A stretch of 12,367 nt of DNA from Actinomycetes bacterium. GTDB lineage: Bacteria > Actinomycetota > CADDZG01 > JAHWKV01. The stretch's first letter is position 1. Each line of letters begins with the position of its first letter. Position numbers and translations under genes: made by a program. The notes under the pieces are model-generated. The model worked only from the letters and a program-made list of their open reading frames with translations, did not search any database and had not been told where the DNA came from. Location of the stretch: positions 1 through 12,367 of the forward strand of contig JAJCYF010000177.1 in assembly GCA_029263035.1 (NCBI GenBank). The letters run 5' to 3'. Shown here one piece after another: positions 5,937 to 11,671 of the stretch.

Positions 5937-6022
5937 GTCGTCCTCCGGTTGCGGAGCGGGGCTGGGCTGATCATGGTGCCGGGACGTTTACCCGAGCCGG
6001 GGCAGCACCTAAACTTGCGCCG

Positions 6023-6040
6023 CCCGTGCGGCGGCACGGG
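6023..6040. repeat. Inverted repeat CCCGTGC-GGCG-GCACGGG before the phosphoesterase gene
   Basis: A perfect 7-bp dyad with a 4-base loop, ending one base before a candidate -10 hexamer. Being upstream of the likely transcription start, it is more plausibly an operator than an mRNA structure. Confidence 0.45.
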
Positions 6041-6046
6041 TATCGT
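6041..6046 (+). promoter_or_regulatory. Candidate -10 (TATCGT) for a leaderless phosphoesterase transcript
   Basis: TATCGT is followed by 6 bases and then the ATG at 6053, which puts the expected transcription start at the A of the start codon. There is no Shine-Dalgarno at proper spacing for that ATG. The only -35-like sequence, TTGCGC at 6015-6020, is 20 bases away, so promoter strength is uncertain. Confidence 0.35.
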
Positions 6047-6052
6047 GAAGGC

Positions 6053-6538
6053 ATGGCGAAGATCGGTGTCATCTCCGATACCCACCTGCCCCGGGGCACC
6101 CGCAAGATACCCGCAGCCGTCTTCGCGCTGTTCGCGGACGCCGACCTGATCCTGCATGCCGGTGACTTCGTTCGGGCCGAGGTGCTGTACGAGCTGGGCG
6201 CCATCGCCCCGATCCGGGGCGTGATGGGCAACTGCGACGGACCCGACCTGGCCCGGCAGCTGCCCCTCACCGAGTCGATCGAGGTGGAGGGAGTTCTGAT
6301 CGGCATGCTTCACGACTCCGGCGACCGGGATCGCCGTCGCAAACGGATGGCCCTGGCCTTTCCCGGACACCGGGTGGTGGTCTTCGGCCACTCCCACATG
6401 CCGGTCGTTGACGACGACGGCGAACTGTTGCTGCTCAACCCTGGAAGCGCCTGCGATCCCCGGCGCGCGAAGGTCCCAACCGTGGCGGTCCTGGAGATCA
6501 CCGCGGGCCGTCCGACCGCCCGGCTGGTGGAGCTGTGA
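6053..6538 (+). CDS. YfcE/MJ0936-like metallophosphoesterase
   Basis: A 161-residue cytoplasmic calcineurin-fold phosphoesterase of the small YfcE/MJ0936 type; such enzymes hydrolyse phosphodiesters with two divalent metals. Metal-site motifs appear in the family order: SDTHLP (Asp9, His11), LHAGDF (Asp38), MGNCD (Asn60), MLHDSGD (His87) and GHSHMP (His113, His115), with LNPGSACDPR at 128-137 as the family's terminal block. ATG at 6053 places MAKIGVISDTH at the usual N-terminus; the upstream in-frame GTG at 6026 would add nine residues with no family counterpart and no Shine-Dalgarno. The physiological substrate is unknown. The gene is followed by the MpaB-like gene with a 4-bp GTGA overlap, so the two are co-translated. 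Confidence 0.93.
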   Translation: MAKIGVISDTHLPRGTRKIPAAVFALFADADLILHAGDFVRAEVLYELGAIAPIRGVMGNCDGPDLARQLPLTESIEVEGVLIGMLHDSGDRDRRRKRMALAFPGHRVVVFGHSHMPVVDDDGELLLLNPGSACDPRRAKVPTVAVLEITAGRPTARLVEL

Positions 6539-7527
6539 ACCGGCTGATGCAGGTGCGCCAGCGCCTGGGTGATGTGGTGCAGGCGCCGTTCGACCTATCG
6601 CAGCTTCCCGGAGTCCAGTACACGGACCCGCCCGGCGACCAGGGCCTGTTCGGTCCGGGGAGCATCTCCTGGCAGGTCGGATCCGACTGGCCCTCTGCCC
6701 TGGTTGGAGGGATGAGCGGGCTGATCCTGGGCACCCTCCACCCGCTGGTGCTCGCCGGCACCCTGGACCACTCGATCTTCCGCAAGGACCCCATCGGCCG
6801 CCTCGCCCGCACCGCCTCATTCGTCATGGCCACCGCCTTCGGGTCCACCGACGTCGCCAACGGGGTGGTCGACTACGTCAACCGGCTCCACAGCCGGATA
6901 TCGGGGACCGCTCCCAACGGCAATCACTACTCCGCCACCGACCCCGGCCTGGCGGTGTGGACGCACGTCACCATCTACGGCGGTTTCCTGGACGGGCACC
7001 TGCGCTACGCCCCCAACCCCATCAGCGGCAGGCAGATCGACGGCTACTGGGATGAGGTGGCGCGGGTGCCGGAGATGCTCGGAGCCCGCGGGGTACCGCG
7101 CAGCCGCTATGAGGTGGAGGATTATTTCCGGCGGGTTCGCCCGGAACTTGAAGCCAGCCGGGATGCACGCGAATCCGCCCGCTGGGTGCTGGACGGCGGG
7201 AAGGGTGACACGCCGACGGTCCGCGACTCCGCCGCCGCCCTGGTCACGGCGTGGGGTGAGCTGATGCCCGGGGGCGGTCCGCACGCTCTGGAGGAACGGA
7301 TTCTGCGCCCGGCCTCGGCGGGAGCGGTGCGGGTGGCCTACGCGATCCTGGCCCGCGCGTCCGTCGACCTGCTGCCCGGATGGGGCCGGTCGATGCTCGA
7401 CCTCCAAAGGTCAAGGTTTGCCGGGCCGGTTACCAAGGCGTACTTCGCCACGCTTCGGCTGGCGGTTCCTACGGTGCCTCGTGCGCTCAGGGAGGCCCAG
7501 GTGCGGGCCGCCGGCCGGCGCGCTTAA
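6535..7527 (+). CDS. MpaB-family oxygenase-like protein (DUF2236)
   Basis: A 330-residue protein of the oxygenase MpaB family (DUF2236), related to latex-clearing proteins; characterised relatives bind heme b. The core is GSISWQVGSDWPSALVGGM (42-60), LHPLVLAGTLDHS (68-80), DPIGRLARTASF (85-96), YSATDPGLAVWTHVT (132-146) and EDYFRRVRPEL (195-205). His144 in VWTHVT is the best candidate for the heme ligand. The C-terminal half is helical and Arg/Ala-rich. GTG at 6535 overlaps the phosphoesterase stop, with GGTGGAG just upstream; ATG at 6547 is a less likely start. Its TAA interlocks with the stop of the convergent PBP gene in a shared TTAA. Substrate is unknown and the pairing with a phosphoesterase is unexplained. 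Confidence 0.9.
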   Translation: MNRLMQVRQRLGDVVQAPFDLSQLPGVQYTDPPGDQGLFGPGSISWQVGSDWPSALVGGMSGLILGTLHPLVLAGTLDHSIFRKDPIGRLARTASFVMATAFGSTDVANGVVDYVNRLHSRISGTAPNGNHYSATDPGLAVWTHVTIYGGFLDGHLRYAPNPISGRQIDGYWDEVARVPEMLGARGVPRSRYEVEDYFRRVRPELEASRDARESARWVLDGGKGDTPTVRDSAAALVTAWGELMPGGGPHALEERILRPASAGAVRVAYAILARASVDLLPGWGRSMLDLQRSRFAGPVTKAYFATLRLAVPTVPRALREAQVRAAGRRA

Positions 7528-9767
7528 TCGTTCCCGCCGCCGCTCCCCGGGGCGACAGTGGTCGTCGGGCTCGGGCTGGCCGTTGCGGTCGGTGAAGGGG
7601 TCGGGCTGGATGTCGTGGTCGGGCTGGGCCGGGGGGAGGCCGTCCGGGTGGGACTCGGCCGGGGCGGCGGAGGGATCTGCGGCGTTGTGGTGAATCCGGG
7701 CAGCGGTGCCGAGTCGAACTCCGGAAGGCTGGGGGTGGGAAGCGGGGCCGGGTCGCAGACATCGCCGGAGGCAACCGTCCCCTCCGGACAGTTGACGGAA
7801 GGTGCCCCGGTCGGCACCTCGGTAAGGTCCTCGGGTTCGGTGAAGTCGGTGGCCCGCGTCCCCCGCAGGGCGTCCTGCATGAAGTTCTTCCAGATTGCCG
7901 CCGGGAAGGAGCCGCCCGTTACCCGGCGGCCCCGAACGCTGGTCATCTCGGGGATTGCGCCCGTCTCATCGGGCGCATACCCCATCCAGACGACCGCCGT
8001 CAGGTCGGGCGTGTAGCCGGCGAACCAGGCGTCGACGTGGTTCTGGGTGGTGCCGGTCTTGCCGGCGGCCGGACGACCGATGGCGGCGCCGCGAGCCGTC
8101 CCGCTCCTGATCACTCCCTGCAGTACCTGGTTGACCGTATCCGCCACCCGCTCATCCAGGGCTCGCCGGGTGATTGGCTGCCGCTCGACCAGGGTCTCTC
8201 CGTCCTGGGCGACAACCCGGGTAACCACCACCGGTTCGGGACGCTGACCCCGGGCGGCGAATGTCGTGAATGCCGTTGCCATCTCGAGCGGAGTGACCGC
8301 CGTGGTCCCCAGCGCCAGGGCGCAACCCTCGTCCCGATCGGGAATGCTGATCCCCAGCTCCTCGGCAGTTTCCATGAACTCATTCGGAGTCACCACCTCG
8401 TCCATCATCTGGGCGTAAACGGTGTTGACGGAGTTCTGGGTGGCCCGGGCGACGTCCAGCCTGCCGTAGCCCTCACTGTCGAAGTTCGAGACGGTCCAGG
8501 GTTCCCCCTGCCCACCCCGGCAGAGCGGGTTGTCGATGGTGACCTTCGACGGACCGGGGAAGGTTCGCGATATCTCCTCGCCCTGCGACAGGTAGGACGC
8601 CAGCGCAATCGGCTTGAAGGCCGATCCTGCCTGGCGCCCGCCGCCGTCCTCCGGGCGGACATTGGCGGAGAAGTTGAATCCAAGAGCCCTCACCCGGTCC
8701 TGGGTGTCCCGGCCGCCGATCATTGCCCGAACATAACCTTCGGGGTCCATGGCAATCAATGCGACCTCGGGGTCGTCGGGCTGATTCATGATCGACGAAA
8801 CCGACTGCTCGGCCGCCTCCTGCATCGCGAGGTCCAGGCTGGTGTGCAGCGTGAGCCCGCCTCCGAGCAGCTCGGCATCGGTGAACCCGTACTCCTCGGT
8901 CCGCAGCAGCCGGCGGACGTATTCGATGAAGTACCCGGCCTTAGAGGAGTCCAGCTCGGTCACCCCCAGCTTGAACTGAGCCAGGATGTCCTCGCCCCGG
9001 GCGGCTGCCGCCTCCGCCTCCGTGAGCTTGCCGGTGGCCACCAGGTCGCCCAGGACCTCGTTGCGGATACGCACGACACCCTCCGGATTTTCGTCCGGCT
9101 GGTAGTTCTCCGGCGAGCGAATGGCCCCGGCCAGGTAGGCCGCTTCGCCGAGAGTGAGGTCTATGGCCGGCTTCTTGAAGTATGTAAGGGCAGCCGCCTC
9201 CGCCCCGTAGGCGCCACGGCCGAAGTAGATGGTGTTCAGATAGAACTCCAGGATCTTGTCCTTGGAGTACCGCTGTTCGATGCGGCGGGCCACCGCAATC
9301 TCCCTCAACTTGCGGGCAATGGTGCGCTCCGTCCCCACCCGCCCGTAGGCGTTACGGGCATACTGCTGGGTGATGGTCGACCCGCCCTGGGAGACCCCGC
9401 CCTCCTGGACGTTGGTGAACAGGGCCCTCACCATTCCCCGGGGGCTGATCCCATTGTGGGTGAAGAAGCTGCGGTCTTCGGTGGCGACCGCACCTTCCTG
9501 AAGGAACGGTGAAATCTGATCGAGCGGGACAATCTTGCGCTTCTGCTCACCCTTGAGGGTGCCGATGAGCTCGCCGTCGGCGTCCAGCACCTCGGTAGCG
9601 CTGCCGCCGGGGGCGGCGTCGGGCAGCGGGACGTTCACCGTGAAGTACATGTTCGCCAGAGCCAGCACGCCCAGCACCCCGGCGGCAGCGCCACCAATAA
9701 GGACCCAGCCGAAAGGTGTGGGCTTGCCTTCGGCATACAGGTAGGACAGGGCGGGCTTGGTGGTCAC
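7524..9767 (-). CDS. Class A penicillin-binding protein (GT51 transglycosylase plus transpeptidase)
   Basis: A 747-residue bifunctional peptidoglycan synthase that polymerises lipid II and cross-links stem peptides outside the membrane. It has a short cytoplasmic N-terminus and one membrane anchor (about 20-42). The GT51 domain (about 65-245) has catalytic Glu97 in ATEDRSFFTHNG, then GGSTITQQYARN (128-139) and FYLNTIYFGRGAYG (175-188). The transpeptidase domain (about 335-635) has SxxK at Ser382-Lys385 (GSAFKP), SVN at 446-448 and KTGTT at 570-574. A linker with a possible disulfide pair (Cys660, Cys671) leads to a Pro/Ser/Thr-rich tail (about 690-740). GTG at 9767 is the only reasonable start because no other precedes the anchor, yet it lacks a Shine-Dalgarno and sits 13 bases from a 13-bp hairpin. 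All catalytic motifs are intact. Confidence 0.97.
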   Translation of the reverse strand: MTTKPALSYLYAEGKPTPFGWVLIGGAAAGVLGVLALANMYFTVNVPLPDAAPGGSATEVLDADGELIGTLKGEQKRKIVPLDQISPFLQEGAVATEDRSFFTHNGISPRGMVRALFTNVQEGGVSQGGSTITQQYARNAYGRVGTERTIARKLREIAVARRIEQRYSKDKILEFYLNTIYFGRGAYGAEAAALTYFKKPAIDLTLGEAAYLAGAIRSPENYQPDENPEGVVRIRNEVLGDLVATGKLTEAEAAAARGEDILAQFKLGVTELDSSKAGYFIEYVRRLLRTEEYGFTDAELLGGGLTLHTSLDLAMQEAAEQSVSSIMNQPDDPEVALIAMDPEGYVRAMIGGRDTQDRVRALGFNFSANVRPEDGGGRQAGSAFKPIALASYLSQGEEISRTFPGPSKVTIDNPLCRGGQGEPWTVSNFDSEGYGRLDVARATQNSVNTVYAQMMDEVVTPNEFMETAEELGISIPDRDEGCALALGTTAVTPLEMATAFTTFAARGQRPEPVVVTRVVAQDGETLVERQPITRRALDERVADTVNQVLQGVIRSGTARGAAIGRPAAGKTGTTQNHVDAWFAGYTPDLTAVVWMGYAPDETGAIPEMTSVRGRRVTGGSFPAAIWKNFMQDALRGTRATDFTEPEDLTEVPTGAPSVNCPEGTVASGDVCDPAPLPTPSLPEFDSAPLPGFTTTPQIPPPPRPSPTRTASPRPSPTTTSSPTPSPTATASPSPTTTVAPGSGGGND
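7548..7700 (-). repeat. Low-complexity region encoding the PBP tail
   Basis: Degenerate GTCGGGCT-type repeats on the plus strand encode alternating Pro with Ser or Thr (for example SPTPSPTATASPSPTTT) at residues about 690-740. Such tails are common on actinobacterial cell-wall proteins and are prone to length change by slippage. Confidence 0.7.
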
Positions 9768-9780
9768 GTTGTTTCTAAAT

Positions 9781-9811
9781 TACCCTGCGTGGCCCTATGC
9801 CACACAGGGTA
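9781..9811 (-). terminator. 13-bp hairpin between the winged-helix gene and the PBP start
   Basis: TACCCTGCGTGGC (9781-9793) pairs with GCCACACAGGGTA (9799-9811) around a 5-base loop. The single imperfect pair becomes a G-U wobble in minus-strand RNA, so the stem is fully paired there. It begins directly after the TAG of the regulator gene and ends 13 bases before the PBP GTG. The trailing sequence AATTTAG is a poor U-tract, so it may be a partial terminator, an mRNA-stability element or a translation-control hairpin rather than a full stop. Confidence 0.55.
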
Positions 9812-10132
9812 CTAGCCCTCCCCCTTCGGCTGCGACAGGTTTTTCAGCCGGTCAAGCCGGTTCCAGTGCTCGACGATACGTTGCCTGCCCACTTTCGTGA
9901 GCTCGACATTGGTGTTGGGCTTTTTCAGCACAAAACTCTTAGTGATCTTCACCAGGCCCGCTTCCTCCAACCTGGTGAGGTGGCTGGAGAGGTTGCCCTT
10001 GGTCAGCCCGGTGGTCCGCTGGAGGAAGACGAAATCGGCGGACTTGACCGAGGACAGCACCGTGAGGATCGCCAGCCGCCCGGGCTCGTGGATGAGCCGG
10101 TCCAGCACCAGTTCCTCGTTAGGCTCCGGCAT
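9812..10132 (-). CDS. Small winged-helix transcriptional regulator (HTH_34-like)
   Basis: A 106-residue DNA-binding protein made up of little more than one winged-helix domain. Helices lie at about 8-29 (VLDRLIHEPGRLAILTVLSS) and 31-42, with a recognition helix near 44-61 (TKGNLSSHLTRLEEAGLV), a beta-wing (62-79) and a C-terminal helix (82-97) suited to dimerisation. It resembles the HTH_34/PadR-MarR-like one-domain regulators. No metal-binding or sensor residues are obvious. ATG at 10132 has GAAGG 9 bases upstream and overlaps the end of the upstream membrane-protein gene by 14 bp, so it is co-translated with it. It is the natural candidate to bind the two CAAACTAGTTG elements around the operon promoter at 11328-11387. 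Confidence 0.88.
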   Translation of the reverse strand: MPEPNEELVLDRLIHEPGRLAILTVLSSVKSADFVFLQRTTGLTKGNLSSHLTRLEEAGLVKITKSFVLKKPNTNVELTKVGRQRIVEHWNRLDRLKNLSQPKGEG

Positions 10133-10700
10133 GGCCGTTTACCTTCGGGCGGGACGGACCGAGATTCGCCACGAAGACCCGGTGGTCGATCGCTCCGGAG
10201 ACCATCGTGGCGATTCCCATGGGAAACAGGCCCAGGCCCACATCGTCGACGCCGCCCCATACCGGCAGCAGGCCCACCACGATCAGGCTTCCCCAGACGA
10301 CGGCATGGCGCAGCTTCAGGCCGATGGAGCTTGCAATGTATCCGAGCATCATCAGCCCGTAGGCAGTCACGTAACCGTTCACCGGCAGGTCGTACAGGGA
10401 GTCCACGACTGCGAACCCTATTACCGCAATCACCCCGAAAACGGTCCACGCAACGTCCCGGACCCGGGTTCCGGCGGGAGGGGTGACCCGGCCGTAGTTC
10501 TGCCGGTACCACCGGTCGACCAGGAAGCCGGCCGCCAGGCAGACCAGGACGCCGCCCCACAAAAGCCAGGGGCTGCCGAACGGTCCCCACTCGCGGTCGG
10601 TGAATCCCGCCAGAAGGAACACGGCCCCAACGGGCACTCCGATCAGACCACGAAGGTAGGTCCAGGTCTGCCCGGCGGTGACGAGGTTGTTTCGGTCCAT
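10119..10700 (-). CDS. Six-helix membrane protein of unknown family (paralog 2)
   Basis: A 193-residue integral membrane protein. Hydrophobic segments lie near 15-32, 45-62, 83-100, 110-127, 133-147 and 155-172. Cytosolic-looking motifs are shared with the next gene upstream: WGPF at 38-41, YRQNYGRV at 65-72, LPVWGG at 145-150 and a late G-A-(I/L)-D-H block near 169-173. The two proteins line up residue for residue through these motifs without gaps, so they are tandem duplicates. ATG at 10700 has AAAGGAG 7 bases upstream. The 3' end overlaps the winged-helix gene by 14 bp. I do not recognise a named family and no catalytic residues stand out. Confidence 0.8.
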   Translation of the reverse strand: MDRNNLVTAGQTWTYLRGLIGVPVGAVFLLAGFTDREWGPFGSPWLLWGGVLVCLAAGFLVDRWYRQNYGRVTPPAGTRVRDVAWTVFGVIAVIGFAVVDSLYDLPVNGYVTAYGLMMLGYIASSIGLKLRHAVVWGSLIVVGLLPVWGGVDDVGLGLFPMGIATMVSGAIDHRVFVANLGPSRPKVNGHAGA

Positions 10701-10724
10701 GATCAGTCTCCTTTCTACTTTCTA
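10701..10724 (-). repeat. 7-bp direct repeats in the gap between the paralogs
   Basis: On the minus strand the junction reads AAAGTAG-AAAGTAG-AAAGGAG, three near-identical 7-mers. The first contains the TAG stop of the upstream paralog and the third supplies the Shine-Dalgarno of the next gene. Change in copy number by slippage would alter intergenic spacing without touching either protein. Confidence 0.5.
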
Positions 10725-11315
10725 CTTTTGGGGTCGGACCTCAGCGTTCACGCCGGACGGGGAGCCGAAAGAGCGCACCAGCGTCAGGTGGTCGAGGGCT
10801 CCGGTGACGATCACACCCATCCCGGATACCACCAGTCCGAGGTTGGATTTCAGGTCTGGGGTCAGGCCGCCCCAAACCGGGAGCAGACTTGCGACCAGTG
10901 CAACCCCCCAGATGACCTGGTGATGGACCTTGAGCCCTGAACTGGCGGCATAGGAGGTGAGCATCAGGACTGCCCACGCCCCCAGGAACCCCCATACGGG
11001 CAGGTCCAGGCGGTGATCCAGGGTGGACCCGGCGACAATCAGCGGGGCACAAACGGCCAAGGCCACCGCGCCTCGCACCTGAGCCTTCCGGGATATCTGA
11101 ACCCGGCCGTAGTTCTGGCGGTAGAAGTACGCTACCGGCAGGCAGGCCAGTGCCGACACCACGTACACCACAGGCACCGTCCACAGCTCACGGAAGGGCC
11201 CCCACCGCATATTGCCCAGCCCGGATGCGATCACGATCAGGCCCAACGGCGCCAGGAAAAGCCCGCGCAGATGGGGGTACTGAGCTGCAACCGACTCCAG
11301 TTGCTTGCGCTCCAT
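10722..11315 (-). CDS. Six-helix membrane protein of unknown family (paralog 1)
   Basis: A 197-residue integral membrane protein with about six hydrophobic segments near 17-33, 46-64, 80-97, 107-125, 134-147 and 157-174. It carries WGPF at 38-41, YRQNYGRV at 65-72, LPVWGG at 145-150 and GALDHLTLVRSFG at 172-184. These motifs fall at the same residue numbers as in the downstream paralog, which supports ATG at 11315 (AAGGA 6 bases upstream) rather than the in-frame GTG at 11345 that would add ten residues. It is the first gene of the minus-strand unit and is preceded by a clear promoter with flanking operator-like repeats. No function is recognised; the late G-A-L-D-H motif is the most conserved polar feature inside a helix. 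Confidence 0.82.
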   Translation of the reverse strand: MERKQLESVAAQYPHLRGLFLAPLGLIVIASGLGNMRWGPFRELWTVPVVYVVSALACLPVAYFYRQNYGRVQISRKAQVRGAVALAVCAPLIVAGSTLDHRLDLPVWGFLGAWAVLMLTSYAASSGLKVHHQVIWGVALVASLLPVWGGLTPDLKSNLGLVVSGMGVIVTGALDHLTLVRSFGSPSGVNAEVRPQK

Positions 11316-11327
11316 TTTCCGTCCTTT

Positions 11328-11338
11328 CAAACTAGTTG
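11328..11338. promoter_or_regulatory. Operator-like element CAAACTAGTTG (downstream copy)
   Basis: An 11-base element with the palindromic core AACTAGTT (11330-11337). It lies in the predicted 5' leader of the membrane-protein unit, between the transcription start and the Shine-Dalgarno. It is an inverted copy of the element at 11377-11387, with centres about 48 bp apart. Confidence 0.6.
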
Positions 11339-11350
11339 GTGACACAAACC

Positions 11351-11379
11351 AGCATAGCCAGAAAGGGGTTAGCCGTCAA
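11351..11379 (-). promoter_or_regulatory. Promoter of the membrane-paralog/winged-helix unit
   Basis: Reading on the minus strand, -35 TTGACG (11379-11374), a 17-base spacer and -10 TATGCT (11356-11351) form a near-consensus housekeeping promoter. The predicted start, near 11344, gives a leader of about 28 bases before ATG at 11315. The upstream CAAACTAGTTG element overlaps the -35 and the second lies in the leader, an arrangement suited to repression. Confidence 0.75.
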
Positions 11380-11387
11380 CTAGTTTG
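11377..11387. promoter_or_regulatory. Operator-like element CAACTAGTTTG (upstream copy)
   Basis: The reverse complement of the element at 11328-11338, identical over 11 bases, with the palindromic core AACTAGTT at 11378-11385. Its last bases are part of the -35 hexamer, so a bound protein would block polymerase. Confidence 0.6.
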
Positions 11388-11470
11388 CAGTGCAGACCTG
11401 ATGGAGGGAATGCGGTTTGATGCCGGATGTTTCTGGGAGGGGAGGGGGCAGGAGTGCCGGAAAAAGATAG

Positions 11471-11564
11471 TGCCCCAAGAAACGTTCTTCCCCCCGGCCT
11501 TTGCGCCACTGGCCCTTGCGGGCCCGGCCATCTCCAGCCTGGGTTCGGTCTGCCTCTTGGGGCA
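11471..11564. repeat. Long-range inverted repeat in the gap before the SGNH gene
   Basis: TGCCCCAAGA (11471-11480) is perfectly complementary to TCTTGGGGCA (11555-11564), enclosing 74 bases. Smaller dyads lie inside, such as GGCCC-TTGC-GGGCC (11511-11524) and CCAG-C-CTGG (11534-11542). It could be a structured RNA or a cruciform. I see no match to a riboswitch class I know and no tRNA cloverleaf. The rest of the divergent gap (11388-11658) shows nothing else I can support; frames across it are poor in coding character. Confidence 0.4.
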
Positions 11565-11658
11565 AAAAGTACGATAGACCTTCCCCGTAGACAGCGTCAA
11601 TGGCCTGACCAAGTATTTCTTCGCGCTCTGATAGATTTTTTCGCGTTCTAAGGGCCTC

Positions 11659-11664
11659 TACACT
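11659..11664 (+). promoter_or_regulatory. Candidate -10 (TACACT) for a leaderless SGNH transcript
   Basis: TACACT is followed by 7 bases and then the ATG at 11672, putting transcription start at the start codon. The GAGAGG touching the ATG is too close to act as a Shine-Dalgarno. A T-run at 11636-11642 is the only feature at -35 distance. CCTCT and AGAGG arms (11655-11659, 11667-11671) flank the hexamer. Confidence 0.35.
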
Positions 11665-11671
11665 CGAGAGG

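Noticed and set aside
5924..6820. 298-codon open frame on the minus strand opposite the phosphoesterase and MpaB genes
   Set aside because: The sense-strand genes have clear family motifs; the antisense translation is low-complexity Arg/Gly/Pro without a domain.
8037..9512. 491-codon open frame on the plus strand opposite the PBP gene
   Set aside because: It is fully antisense to a PBP with intact catalytic motifs, its translation has no recognisable domain and it looks like GC-rich codon shadow.
11495..11545. GCCACTG resembling part of a cobalamin riboswitch
   Set aside because: The other conserved blocks (GGTGAAAAUCC-like and the B12 box) are absent or out of order.
11471..11565. Possible type II tRNA (7-bp acceptor-like ends TGCCCCA/TGGGGCA, GGTTCG nearby)
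   Set aside because: The putative T-arm does not pair on either side of TTCGGTC, and there is no anticodon arm or CCA; only the outer complementarity is real.
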